DNA from: Myxococcales bacterium
GTDB lineage: Bacteria; Myxococcota; Polyangia; Polyangiales; Polyangiaceae
NCBI GenBank assembly: GCA_003151595.1
Contig: PLXW01000022.1
Span: forward strand, 277,396 to 341,395
Direction: 5' to 3'
Length of the DNA: 64,000 nucleotides
The notes beneath the pieces were generated by a model. The model searched no databases. It saw only the letters and a program-made list of their open reading frames with translations, and was not told the origin of the DNA. Positions 18,315 to 27,294 of the stretch are shown here, piece by piece (the stretch's first letter is position 1; every line of letters starts with the position of its first letter). The translations under genes were made by a program, and so were the position numbers.

Positions 18315-19388
18315 ATGGAACGAACGCTGATTGCGATCTTGCCGGGTGACGGCATCGGCCCCGAGGTCATCGCGCAAGCGACGCGCGTGCTCGAGTACTA
18401 CCGCGACAAGCGCGGGATGAACCTCGACCTCTGGCACCTCGATCTGGGCGCCGACCGCTACCTCAAAGACAAGACGACGTACCCCAAGGACGTCGCCGAC
18501 AGGATCGCGCACGAAGCGAAAGCCGTGGTGCTCGGCGCGCTCGGAGACCCGCGCGTACCCGGCCTCGAGCACGCGCGCGACATCTTGTTCGGCATGCGCT
18601 TCGGGCTCGATCTGTACGCGAACGTTCGCCCGGTGAAGGCGCTCGACGATCGCCTCGTGCCGCTGAAGGGGCGCGGCGCCAGAGACGTGAACATGGTGAT
18701 CTTCCGCGAGAACACCGAAGGCATCTACGTCGGCATGGGCGGGCAGTTCAAACGCGGCACGCCCGACGAGATCGCGATCAACGAAGACCTCAACACGCGG
18801 AAGGGCGTGGAGCGCCTCATCGTCGCCGGCTTCGAGTACGCGAAGGCGCACGGCAAGAAGGTCGTCCACATGGCCGACAAGTCGAACGCCATGAAGCACG
18901 CGCACGAGCTCTGGCACCGCTGCTTCTTCGAAGTGGCGAAGCGCTACCCGGGCATCGAGCCGCGCCACGTCTACGTCGACGCGATGTGCCTCTACATGAT
19001 CCAGGACCCGGCGCAGTTCGAGGTCGTCGTCACGTGCAACCTGTTCGGCGACATCGTGACCGACCTGGGCGCGGCGCTTCAGGGCGGGCTCGGGATGGCA
19101 TCGAGCGCGAACGTGCACGCGAGCGATCCGAAGCGCGTGGCGATGTTCGAGCCGGTGCACGGGAGCGCGCCGCCGCTGGCCGGGAAGGATCTCGCGAACC
19201 CGCTGGCGAGCGTGCTCACCGTGGGGATGATGCTCGCGCACCTGGGGCACGCTGACGAAGAGCGCCGGCTCGAGTCGATCGTGGCGCGCGCCATCGCGGA
19301 GAAGAAGTGCACGCGTGACGTCGGCGGCGAGCTGGGGACCAAGGCGGTCGGCGACTGGGTCGTCAACGAGCTGGCCCACGCCTTCTGA
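18315..19388 (+). CDS. isocitrate/isopropylmalate-type dehydrogenase
   Basis: A 357-aa member of the NAD-dependent beta-decarboxylating dehydrogenase family: ILPGDGIGPEV at the start, the Arg-rich substrate segment LYANVRPVK, VIFRENTEGIYVG, the catalytic Lys in ADKSNAMKH, and the metal-binding region CNLFGDIVTDLGAALQGGLG. The RENTEG motif is more typical of isocitrate, homoisocitrate and tartrate dehydrogenases than of classic LeuB (RELTGG), whereas GALGDPRVPGLEHARDIL resembles LeuB-like proteins. It stands apart from leu genes here. The substrate cannot be fixed from sequence; leuB is a possible but unproven name. Confidence 0.85.
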   Translation: MERTLIAILPGDGIGPEVIAQATRVLEYYRDKRGMNLDLWHLDLGADRYLKDKTTYPKDVADRIAHEAKAVVLGALGDPRVPGLEHARDILFGMRFGLDLYANVRPVKALDDRLVPLKGRGARDVNMVIFRENTEGIYVGMGGQFKRGTPDEIAINEDLNTRKGVERLIVAGFEYAKAHGKKVVHMADKSNAMKHAHELWHRCFFEVAKRYPGIEPRHVYVDAMCLYMIQDPAQFEVVVTCNLFGDIVTDLGAALQGGLGMASSANVHASDPKRVAMFEPVHGSAPPLAGKDLANPLASVLTVGMMLAHLGHADEERRLESIVARAIAEKKCTRDVGGELGTKAVGDWVVNELAHAF

Positions 19389-19534
19389 CGCGGCACCGCA
19401 TCGCGCCACCCACCTCCTCGCACCTGATTTCGTCCGCGCGACCAAGCATTTCGCGCGTTCGCGTGTCTTCGACCATGCGCGCGGGAACTTTTCGGGAAGA
19501 CCCACGTCATACTGGCCTGGAGAGGGGCGTCCGC

Positions 19535-20059
19535 ATGCGTGTTCTGAATGGGCTCGTGCTGATGGCGGCAGGCGCGCTGTGGATGGCGAGCGGCTCGGAG
19601 CACGAGCACGCAGTGCTCTCGCCGATCGGCGGCGCGGCCGATCCGTCGGCGATCGTGTCGCTCGAGTCGCAAGTGGCGGCGTCGCCCACCGACGAGTCGA
19701 AGCTTCGCTCGCTGGCGCAGTCGTACATGGATGCGCACGCGCCGGGGCTGGCGCTGGCGGTGATCGAGCGCGCGCCGGCGACGGTGCGCGGCGGGACGAG
19801 GGTCGAGCATCTGTATGCGCGCGCGCTGATCGAAGAGGGACGCGCCCAAGACGCGCTGGCCGTGGAGCGGAAGGTGCTCCGCACGTGCACGATGGCCGAC
19901 GGCGTCTGCGATGCGTGGCTGATCGCGTCGGCGCGAAGGCGCGCGGACATCCTGGAGGAGCTGGTGGGGCTCGGCATCGAAGACGCACGCGCGCAGCCCG
20001 AGGCGAGCGCGGTCGCCTACCACAACGCGACGCGCGAAGCGCGGCTCGCGGTCCGCTGA
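19535..20059 (+). CDS. small exported TPR-like protein
   Basis: A 174-aa protein starting at ATG 19535 behind a GGAGAGGGG ribosome site. The N-terminus (RVLNGLVLMAAGALWMASG) is a signal peptide or anchor. The remainder is helical with TPR-like spacing (ESKLRSLAQSYMDAHAPGLALAVIER, LYARALIEEGRAQDALAVERKVL; quoted as two helical pairs). Two Cys in RTCTMADGVCDAW may form a disulfide. Unknown function. It lies just upstream of the trypsin-like protease (10 bp), so probably the same transcript. Confidence 0.6.
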   Translation: MRVLNGLVLMAAGALWMASGSEHEHAVLSPIGGAADPSAIVSLESQVAASPTDESKLRSLAQSYMDAHAPGLALAVIERAPATVRGGTRVEHLYARALIEEGRAQDALAVERKVLRTCTMADGVCDAWLIASARRRADILEELVGLGIEDARAQPEASAVAYHNATREARLAVR

Positions 20060-20068
20060 CGCGCGCAC

Positions 20069-20896
20069 ATGTTCGCTCGCGTCGCCGCGGCATCGACGCT
20101 CGTCCTCTCTGCGTCGACGCTCGTCGGATGCGCGCACGGCGCTGCGGTCCCCGTTCGTCCTGCGGCCCACGCGCGCGTCGAGCGGCACGCGCCTGTGCTC
20201 TTCTCGCCGCCGTTCGCGCTGGCCACGCCTGAAGACGCCGTCGTTCGCGTGATCGGTCCCGACCTCACGTGCTCCGGCACGCTCGTGGAAGACGACCTCG
20301 TGCTCACGGCGCACCACTGCCTCGTGAAGCGCGCCCCGAGCGGCGCCATGACGCGCGAGACGCTCGATCCGGGCGATCTCCAGATCGAGCTGGGCGGGGA
20401 CTACCTCGCGTGGGGGACCGTTCGCGTGCGCGCCATCGTCACCCCTCCGTGCGGCGCGACCGGCGGCGCGGGAGACGTCGCGGTGCTGGTGCTCGAACGA
20501 AAGCTCGTCGGCATGTCGACCATGACCCCGCGCCTCGACGCGCCGCCGCGCATGGGCGAGCCGCTCGATCCGATCGGCTTCGGCCGCTGCGCGCTCTCCG
20601 ACGACGGCGTCCACCGCCACGCGCGCCCCGGCGGGCCCATCGTCGGCACGGCGAGCGAGACGTTCGTCCTTCGCGCATCGATCTGCCCGGGCGACAGCGG
20701 AGGCCCCGTCGTCGCGCGCGGCACGCACGAGATCGTCGGCGTCGTCAGTCAGAGCGCGATGGATGGCGACCCGCTCACGGTGGGCCCGACCATCGGCGCG
20801 CGCCTCGACGTGTACCGAGCCGTCTTCTCCACGGCGCGTCTCGTGGCCGACGGCGTCGACCCGAGCGAGATCCCGCCGCTCAGCTGTGCGCCGTAG
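20069..20896 (+). CDS. trypsin-like serine protease, exported
   Basis: A 275-aa S1-family protease with a signal peptide and lipobox-like TLVGCAHG. The catalytic triad is visible: His in VLTAHHCL (about residue 91), Asp in GDVAVLVL (about 136) and Ser in CPGDSGGPVV (about 213), with Cys residues placed as in trypsin folds. The residue that sets S1 pocket specificity could not be assigned. No activation propeptide is obvious. The protein probably acts in the periplasm or at the cell surface. The 10-bp gap from the TPR-like gene suggests co-transcription; a C45 lipoprotein is convergent downstream. Confidence 0.87.
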   Translation: MFARVAAASTLVLSASTLVGCAHGAAVPVRPAAHARVERHAPVLFSPPFALATPEDAVVRVIGPDLTCSGTLVEDDLVLTAHHCLVKRAPSGAMTRETLDPGDLQIELGGDYLAWGTVRVRAIVTPPCGATGGAGDVAVLVLERKLVGMSTMTPRLDAPPRMGEPLDPIGFGRCALSDDGVHRHARPGGPIVGTASETFVLRASICPGDSGGPVVARGTHEIVGVVSQSAMDGDPLTVGPTIGARLDVYRAVFSTARLVADGVDPSEIPPLSCAP

Positions 20897-20917
20897 CGCG
20901 CCCTTTCACGCGCACTC

Positions 20918-22279
20918 TCACGGAATCTTGAGCGTCTCGGGCGCTGCCTTCGCGTCGCCCAGCAAGTGCGCGAGCGAGAAGCCGACGAACGCCTGCGACG
21001 GGATCGGGATCTGCCCGGCCGCGACCCAGAACTGCGAGCGACTGGCGTCGAACACGGCCGCGTAGAGCGCGCCGTCGGTGGCCAGGCTCTGCCCGTCGTC
21101 GAACACCGGCGCGCTCGTCACCATCGTCTGCGGGTTCACGCGATCGCGCAGCACCTTGCCGATGAACGACGTCGGATCGACCGTGCCGTACACCGACGCG
21201 CGCCCCGCCTTCGGCATGAGATCGCCGAGGCGCTGGTAGCGAAGCGTCGTGTGCTCGGGGACGGGCTGCGTGTCTTTGCCGGCCATCGTCGCGCCGACGT
21301 AGTGGTTCGTCGCGTAGAGCACGTCCCCTTCGGGCGTTCGCACGCCGACGCCGCTGGGCGCGATCTCGTACACCTCGCCGGTCTTCGCGTTCGCGTCGGA
21401 GATGCCCATGATCAAGTGCGCGAGCTGCGGCGTCCCTTGCACCATCGTGCGCGCTTCGTCGAGCGAGTGCGCGTGCGCCAGGATCTCTCCCGCGAGCTGC
21501 ACGCCGCTGCGACCGTTCGCCGGGGGCATCTCCGAGCTCGCGTAGATGCGGTTCGTCGACACCGTGAGCCCGGCGGCGTTCATCCCCTGGTACGGCGAGA
21601 TGTTCCCGGGGAAGCCGATCGTGACGTGCGCGACTCCGCCCGTCGGTTGGCGCACGAAGATCGTGGGGTGCGCGACGATGTAGTCGACCTCGTTCCAGTC
21701 CATCAGCCGCGCGTGGAGCAGTCGCCCGTCAGCCGTCGCGCCGCCGCTGGCGATCACCTGCGAGCATCCGGGCTGAAGGTTCGCGGCCTTCGGCACAGAC
21801 GACTCGAGGTACTCGGCCAGCACGTCGCCGAAGTTGAGGACCAGGCAGTCGGCCATCGTGAAGCCGATGTCGGTCGTCTCGCTCACCAGCCCCTGGCACT
21901 CCTGAACGAAGTCCGGATACGAGTCGGCCTGCGCGATCGGCACGAGCCCCTGGTCGGCCGCGAGCTCCGACATCAGATGGAGAAGCGGATCGCTCGCCAG
22001 CGCGTCGACCCCTTCGATCAAGATGTCGTGCATCAGCTTGCCGTGCTGCTGCCCCATCTCGTACGGCGTCCCTTTGAGCCACACGACCTGGTACCCCTCG
22101 TACGTCACCGTGAACGGCGAGCCGTCGGCGTTCCACGGCGCGGCCGGAGGGGCGACGGCGGGAGCCGCGGGCGGCGCGCTCTTGTCGCTGCTGCACGCCG
22201 AGGGCGACGCGGCGAGGGCCAAGGCGAGCGGCGCGAGGAGGGCGAGGCGGTGACGACGGGCGAGGGTGGGGCTGCGCAC
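20918..22279 (-). CDS. C45-type (acyltransferase/amidase Ntn) lipoprotein
   Basis: A 453-aa predicted lipoprotein (lipobox SPSACSSD followed by an Ala/Pro linker). It belongs to the C45/acid-ceramidase-like Ntn-hydrolase group: an N-terminal GTPYEMGQQHGKLM segment, then the putative autoprocessing nucleophile Cys in LQPGCSQVIASGG, the DGRLLHARLMDWNEVD segment and NAAGLTVSTNRIY. These enzymes cleave or transfer acyl amides; the substrate here is unknown. It lies 50 bp downstream of the REC-EAL gene on the same strand. A second C45 protein occurs at 59288-60748. Confidence 0.8.
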   Translation of the reverse strand: MRSPTLARRHRLALLAPLALALAASPSACSSDKSAPPAAPAVAPPAAPWNADGSPFTVTYEGYQVVWLKGTPYEMGQQHGKLMHDILIEGVDALASDPLLHLMSELAADQGLVPIAQADSYPDFVQECQGLVSETTDIGFTMADCLVLNFGDVLAEYLESSVPKAANLQPGCSQVIASGGATADGRLLHARLMDWNEVDYIVAHPTIFVRQPTGGVAHVTIGFPGNISPYQGMNAAGLTVSTNRIYASSEMPPANGRSGVQLAGEILAHAHSLDEARTMVQGTPQLAHLIMGISDANAKTGEVYEIAPSGVGVRTPEGDVLYATNHYVGATMAGKDTQPVPEHTTLRYQRLGDLMPKAGRASVYGTVDPTSFIGKVLRDRVNPQTMVTSAPVFDDGQSLATDGALYAAVFDASRSQFWVAAGQIPIPSQAFVGFSLAHLLGDAKAAPETLKIP

Positions 22280-22329
22280 GGGCGACAGGATGACGCCCGA
22301 ACTGGGCTCTCACAAGCGACGAATGCGCC

Positions 22330-23499
22330 TTAATCGCCGGCCGTTGGCCAGGTCGGCGCCGCGAAGCCGCGCCCCGGTTTCCCGAAGAGATAGCCCTGAA
22401 TCAGATCGCACCCCGCCGCCGCCAGGGCCTGGTGCTCGCCCGGCGTCTCCACCCCTTCCGCGACCACCAGCGCTCCGAGCTCGTCGCATAGCCGTTTCAT
22501 CGAGCGGACGATGCTCTGCTTGCGCGGCGATTCGTCCATCCCGCGCACCAGCGACATGTCGATCTTCGCGACCTCCGGCTCGAGCTGCGAGAAGCTCGTG
22601 AGCCCCGCGTAGCCGGCGCCGAGATCGTCGATCGCGATCTGAAACCCCATCGCGCGGAGCTTCTTGATGCGGTCGGTCACCTGGCCGATGCCGTCGAGCG
22701 AGGCGCGCTCGGTGATCTCGAGGACCGTGCGCGAGGCGATGGCGGCGAGCGGCGAGCTCGCGGCGTAGAGCTCTTCGTCGTTCAGATCGAGCGGGTGGAG
22801 GTTCACGAAAATCTTCACCTCCGCCGGCGCCTCGCTCACGTCCGACGCCACGCGCCGTCGAATCGCCCGCCCGAGCTCGCCCACGCGCCCCAGTCGCTCC
22901 GCGGCGTCGAGGAGCTCACCGGGGCTCGGTAACGTCGGCTCGCCGCTTCGCAAGAGCGCTTCGTAGCCGAACGGGCACTTCTCTTTGAGCGACACGATCG
23001 GCTGATACGCCATCCACAGGAGCTTCAGTGCCATGGCGAAGCGCGCTTCCAGCCCCGCGCGATCGCCGAGCCGTCGGTGTTCGACGCCGATGACGTCGAA
23101 CGCCTCGCGCTTGATGAGCGCCATGGCGTGCAGCCGCGCGGCGTGACGAACCGTGTCGTCCAGGAGGTGCGGGGCGACGGGCTTCAGCAGATAGCGAAAC
23201 GCTCCGTACTCGACGGCGCGCATCGCCGAGTCGAGCCCCGGCGTTCCGGTCATCAGGATCACGGGGACGTCGAGATCGAGCTCGCGAACGGCGCGAAGGA
23301 ACTCGAGCCCGCCCATCCTGGGCATCGAGACGTCGCTGACGATCGCGTCGAACGAGCCTGCGCGCAGGAGGCTCACCGCTTCCGCACCGTCGGAGGCCGG
23401 CGTCACGGCCCAGCCGAAGCGGGTCAGGGCCTTCTCGTACGCGCGCAGCACGGCCGGGTCGTCGTCCACCATGAGGACTCGATTCGAAGCGTCCGTCAT
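22330..23499 (-). CDS. response regulator with EAL domain (c-di-GMP phosphodiesterase)
   Basis: A 389-aa protein. The receiver domain (about 1-120) has the acidic pocket VDDD, phospho-acceptor Asp56 in VSDVSMPRMGG and Lys in LLKPVAP. An EAL domain follows (about 150-380) with YEALLR, FVNLHP, LEITERASLD, IDDLGAGYAGL, KIDMSLVRG, VAEGVET and IQGYLFGKP. The metal-binding and catalytic residues appear conserved, so it should hydrolyse cyclic di-GMP under control of an unlinked histidine kinase. ATG at 23499 gives a start typical of receiver domains. It is divergent from glmS (139 bp). Confidence 0.9.
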   Translation of the reverse strand: MTDASNRVLMVDDDPAVLRAYEKALTRFGWAVTPASDGAEAVSLLRAGSFDAIVSDVSMPRMGGLEFLRAVRELDLDVPVILMTGTPGLDSAMRAVEYGAFRYLLKPVAPHLLDDTVRHAARLHAMALIKREAFDVIGVEHRRLGDRAGLEARFAMALKLLWMAYQPIVSLKEKCPFGYEALLRSGEPTLPSPGELLDAAERLGRVGELGRAIRRRVASDVSEAPAEVKIFVNLHPLDLNDEELYAASSPLAAIASRTVLEITERASLDGIGQVTDRIKKLRAMGFQIAIDDLGAGYAGLTSFSQLEPEVAKIDMSLVRGMDESPRKQSIVRSMKRLCDELGALVVAEGVETPGEHQALAAAGCDLIQGYLFGKPGRGFAAPTWPTAGD

Positions 23500-23638
23500 C
23501 TCCGCATAGTGACCCCGCGCCGCCTCGTCAGGAAGGGGTCGGTTTGACCCTGCCGTCGCGACCCCGCGATACGTTGCGGCCGCGGCTGCCGTTCGGGGCA
23601 CGGGTGCTCTACTCTGAGCAAAACGGAGAAGTGGAACC

Positions 23639-25528
23639 ATGTGCGGAATCGTTGGTTACGTCGGAGCTGCGCAGTGCGCGCCGTTGCTCGTCGAGGGGCT
23701 GCGGCGCCTCGAGTACCGCGGGTACGACTCGGCCGGGCTCGCCGTGCACAACGGGCGGAGCGTCGAGATCATCCGCACCGTGGGCAAGCTCTCGAACCTC
23801 GACGCCGCGCTGAAGAAGCAGACGCTGGTGGGGACGACGGGCATCGGCCACACGCGCTGGGCCACGCACGGCCGGCCGAGCGAGGCGAACGCGCACCCGC
23901 ACGTCGCCGGGAACATCGCGCTCGTCCACAACGGCATCATCGAGAACCATGGTGAGCTGCGGCGCGAGCTGGAGTCGCGCGGCGTCAGGTTCTCGAGCGA
24001 CACGGACACCGAGATCGTCGCGCACCTCGTGAACGAGGCCATGAAGGCGGGCGCCAAGCGCCTGGCCGAAGCGGTGCGGGTCGCGCTCGGGCGCGTGCGC
24101 GGCGCCTACGCGATCGCGGTGGTGTGCGGAGACGCGCCCGACGAGATCGTGGTCGCGCGCGATCAGTCGCCGCTGGTGCTCGGCGTAGGCGAAGGGGAGA
24201 TGCTCGCGGCCAGCGACATCCCCGCGCTCCTGGCGCACACGCGCGACGTCGTCTTCCTCCACGACGGCGACGTTGCCACGCTCACCAAGCACGGCGCCGA
24301 GATCACGACCCTCGACGGCACGTCGGTGCAGCGCCCGCGAAAGCACATCGACTGGTCGGCCACCCAGGCGGAGAAGGGTGGCTACAAGCACTTCATGCTG
24401 AAGGAGATCCACGAGCAGCCGCGCGCCATCGAGGACACGCTGCGCGGTCGGATCGATCTCGGCGAGGGCGACGTCATCGGCGAGGAGATCGGGCTCACGC
24501 CGGAGATCGCGAAGTCGATCACGCGCGTGTACTTCGTGGCCTGCGGCACGAGCTCGCACGCGGCGATGGCCGGGCGTTACTGGGTCGAGCAGCTCGCGAA
24601 GATTCCGGCGCAGGTCGAGATCGGGAGCGAGGTTCGGTACCGCGAGCCCGTGTTCACGAAGCACGATCTGATCGTCGCCGTCAGCCAGAGCGGCGAGACG
24701 GCCGACACGCTCGCTGCCGTGAAGGCGGCCAAGGCGAGCGGCGCGCGCGTCCTCGCGATCGCCAACGTCCTCGACAGCGCCATCGCGCGCATCGCCGACG
24801 GCGCGCTCTACACGCACGCCGGTCCGGAGATCGGCGTCGCGTCGACCAAGTGCTTCACCGCGCAGCTTGCGGCGATGCTCCTGCTCTCCGTGTATCTCGG
24901 TCGCCGTCGCGACACGCTCTCGAAGGCGAACGCCAAGCGCGTCCTAGAGGCGCTCGTGCAGACGCCGCAGCAAATGCGCACGGTCCTGGAGACGGCCGAG
25001 CAGGCCAAGGCGATCGCCAAGCGTCACTTGAAGGCGCGCGACATGCTCTTCCTCGGGCGCGGCACCAGCTACCCGATCGCGCTCGAAGGGGCGCTCAAGC
25101 TGAAAGAGATCTCGTACATCCACGCCGAGGGCTACGCGGCCGGCGAGATGAAGCACGGGCCCATCGCGCTGATCGACGAAGAGATGCCGGTCGTCGTCAT
25201 CTGCCCGAAAGACGTGCACTACGAGAAGACGATCTCGAACCTCCAGGAGGTCAAAGCGCGCGAAGGGCAGATCATCGCAGTGTGCACCGCGGGCGATACG
25301 CACGTGACCGCGATGGTCGACGAGCGCGTCTCGATGGGGCGGATCGCGGTCCGGGGCCCGGGGAGCGTCCCCGAGCGCGACGTGATGGAAGTGCCCGCGG
25401 CCGAGGGGGAGGTCTTGCCGCTCCTGACGGTGATCCCCCTGCAGCTCCTCGCCTATTACATGGCCGATCTGAAAGGGACTGACGTGGATCAGCCACGCAA
25501 TCTCGCCAAGACCGTCACGGTCGAATAG
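23639..25528 (+). CDS. glmS: glutamine-fructose-6-phosphate aminotransferase (isomerizing)
   Basis: A 629-aa enzyme (E. coli 609) making glucosamine-6-phosphate for peptidoglycan and LPS. The glutaminase domain begins MCGIVGYVGAAQ; Cys2 becomes the N-terminal nucleophile, and HTRWATHG plus HNGIIENH are present. Two SIS isomerase domains follow with ACGTSSHAAM, SQSGETADT, GVASTKCFTAQ, LGRGTSYPIALEGALKLKE and GEMKHGPIAL. It ends in AKTVTVE, the flexible tail that closes the active site. The ribosome site is GAGAAG. No glmS ribozyme-like structure was evident in the 139-bp leader. Confidence 0.97.
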   Translation: MCGIVGYVGAAQCAPLLVEGLRRLEYRGYDSAGLAVHNGRSVEIIRTVGKLSNLDAALKKQTLVGTTGIGHTRWATHGRPSEANAHPHVAGNIALVHNGIIENHGELRRELESRGVRFSSDTDTEIVAHLVNEAMKAGAKRLAEAVRVALGRVRGAYAIAVVCGDAPDEIVVARDQSPLVLGVGEGEMLAASDIPALLAHTRDVVFLHDGDVATLTKHGAEITTLDGTSVQRPRKHIDWSATQAEKGGYKHFMLKEIHEQPRAIEDTLRGRIDLGEGDVIGEEIGLTPEIAKSITRVYFVACGTSSHAAMAGRYWVEQLAKIPAQVEIGSEVRYREPVFTKHDLIVAVSQSGETADTLAAVKAAKASGARVLAIANVLDSAIARIADGALYTHAGPEIGVASTKCFTAQLAAMLLLSVYLGRRRDTLSKANAKRVLEALVQTPQQMRTVLETAEQAKAIAKRHLKARDMLFLGRGTSYPIALEGALKLKEISYIHAEGYAAGEMKHGPIALIDEEMPVVVICPKDVHYEKTISNLQEVKAREGQIIAVCTAGDTHVTAMVDERVSMGRIAVRGPGSVPERDVMEVPAAEGEVLPLLTVIPLQLLAYYMADLKGTDVDQPRNLAKTVTVE

Positions 25529-25575
25529 CCGTTTCGCCTTGCGCATCGCGTCGCGCGGGGTCTAACTCCGGGCCA

Positions 25576-26919
25576 ATGCGGGGTAGCGGCGTCATTCTTG
25601 GCGACTGGACCCACCGGCGCGGCGACGTCGGGGGGGGCCGCGCCGTGTCTGCGGACATCGCGCGGGCCCGGCCGAAGGTGGCGTGGACGTTTCATCCGCC
25701 GCACCGCGGGCACGTCGATCAGGTGCGAATCGCGGGAGAGCGGGTCTACGTGGCCACGATGGCGCCGGGCGATCCACAGGCTCCGGCGTGGGAGCACGCG
25801 ACGCTCTACGCGCTCGAAGCGGCGACCGGACGGGTCGTGGCCACGCGCGCGCTGCCCGATCCGGTGCCGGTGGCGGCGATGATCGTCGAAGGGGCGATCG
25901 TTCACGTCCTGGCGACGCGGCCGGGTGAGCCGATCTTCTGGTACGCGCTCGATGTGTACGATCTCCGCCCGCACCATCGGCGCGCGCTCACGCTGAACGC
26001 GGGCGCGCGCGCGCGTGGCGCAGACGTCCTCGAAGCGTGGGCCTCGGCCGACGGCGGCATCTGGATGGAGCTCGACGGCGTCGCGGGGGGGCGGCGGACG
26101 TTCGCCTTCGCGAAGGGCGATCACCTGACGATCGCCCCGCGCGCCAAAGAGGCGAGCGACGCCGATCCCGATTCGCACCTGACGCCGCGCGACGCCTGCT
26201 GCGTGGGTCACACGCTCTACGCGCCGAGCGCGGGGGATCGCGACGAAGCGGGGAACGGAACGCCGTCGTCGATCTGGCAGCTCGATCCGGGGGGCGAGCC
26301 GGCGAACGCGCCGTGGGCCTCGACGGCGGTGACGGGGCCGCGATCGCACGCGCACGCGATCGCCAGCGGTGGGTCCATCAACGCCATCGCCGTGGCCGAC
26401 GATCCGACGGAGGCCGGCGCGGCATCGACCACCTGGCGCGGCTCGCAGAAGCCGCGGCGCGCGCTCGTGCAAGCGATGACCGTCGACCGCGCGACGGGCG
26501 TGGTGCGCGTGGAGTCGAGCGTCGAGCGGCTGCCGACGAGCGCGGCGTGCGACGGGGCGCGGCTCGCGCGTCGGCCGAACGGCGAGCTCATTTTTCAGTG
26601 CACCGACGCCGACGGACGCCCTGCATCGGATCTCTGGCGCATCGGCGCATCGGGGGAGATCACGACGTTCCCGCTCCCGCGCGAGACGCTCCTGCTCGAC
26701 GCGGCGCTGGGCGACTCGGTGCTCGCGCACGCCGACACGCGCGGCGGTCGCGTGCTCGTGAGCGCGCTCGACATCGACAAGGAGCGCCTGCTCGGACGCC
26801 GCGCACAAACGCTGTGGTCGATCGAGACCCCGGACCTCGGCGGGTCGACCACGGTCTATGCCGGCGCGGGTCACGTGCTGGCGCGCGGCGTGAACGCGCT
26901 CGCCGCGATTCGGGTCTGA
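25576..26919 (+). CDS. PQQ-like/WD-like propeller protein of unknown function
   Basis: A 447-aa protein of probable beta-propeller fold: repeated strands such as VRIAGERVYVATMAPG, TLYALEAATGRVVA, RALTLNAGARARG, LDIDKERLLGRRAQTLWSI and VYAGAGHVLARGVNALAAI resemble PQQ-type blades (inference). No signal peptide is clear with the ATG at 25576, so location is uncertain; a start within the first 25 residues is also possible. It contains a CC pair in RDACCVGHTLY. It follows glmS by 47 bp on the same strand. Confidence 0.65.
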   Translation: MRGSGVILGDWTHRRGDVGGGRAVSADIARARPKVAWTFHPPHRGHVDQVRIAGERVYVATMAPGDPQAPAWEHATLYALEAATGRVVATRALPDPVPVAAMIVEGAIVHVLATRPGEPIFWYALDVYDLRPHHRRALTLNAGARARGADVLEAWASADGGIWMELDGVAGGRRTFAFAKGDHLTIAPRAKEASDADPDSHLTPRDACCVGHTLYAPSAGDRDEAGNGTPSSIWQLDPGGEPANAPWASTAVTGPRSHAHAIASGGSINAIAVADDPTEAGAASTTWRGSQKPRRALVQAMTVDRATGVVRVESSVERLPTSAACDGARLARRPNGELIFQCTDADGRPASDLWRIGASGEITTFPLPRETLLLDAALGDSVLAHADTRGGRVLVSALDIDKERLLGRRAQTLWSIETPDLGGSTTVYAGAGHVLARGVNALAAIRV

Positions 26920-26955
26920 ACGTAGCTCTCCGGCCTTGCACCTCACGCGCGCGCG

Positions 26956-27285
26956 GTGCACACGCCGCTCGTGCAGCGCCTGCGCGAGCCGCGTGTCGTG
27001 CGTCGTTTCCAGGGCGAATCGGCGCCGGCCCAGCGCGTGCACTCCAGGCCGCGCATCATGGGCTCCAACGTTTTCCTCGCCGCGAAGTCGGTCACCTTCG
27101 CGGAGCCGCTGGTCGACGAGTGTCCCCCCACGATGCGGATCGTCCCCATCCCGTCGGACGACGCCGACGATCTCGAGCGCGCGCTCGTCGAGGAGCTCCG
27201 CGCGCGGCACGTCGCGTCGATGAACACACGCCGCGAGCTCGCCGAGCGCGTACGACGTCGCGCGCGTGAGACGCCGGACGAGTAG
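26956..27285 (+). CDS. small protein of unknown function
   Basis: A 109-aa frame, or 75 aa if translation begins at ATG 27058 (MGSNVFLAAKSVTF). The C-terminal half is acidic then basic and helical (DDADDLERALVEELRAR, TRRELAERVRRRA), consistent with a soluble helical protein; the first 34 residues are Arg-rich and less gene-like. No family recognised. It is convergent with the duplicated-domain lipoprotein at 27295. Confidence 0.4.
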   Translation: MHTPLVQRLREPRVVRRFQGESAPAQRVHSRPRIMGSNVFLAAKSVTFAEPLVDECPPTMRIVPIPSDDADDLERALVEELRARHVASMNTRRELAERVRRRARETPDE

Positions 27286-27294
27286 CGCGAACGA

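Noticed and set aside
23500..23638. glmS ribozyme in the leader
   Set aside because: No double-pseudoknot pattern or conserved core was visible.
22330..23640. Extended start of the REC-EAL gene at 23640
   Set aside because: Adds an Arg/Ala-rich leader not found in receiver domains and overlaps the glmS start region; ATG 23499 fits.
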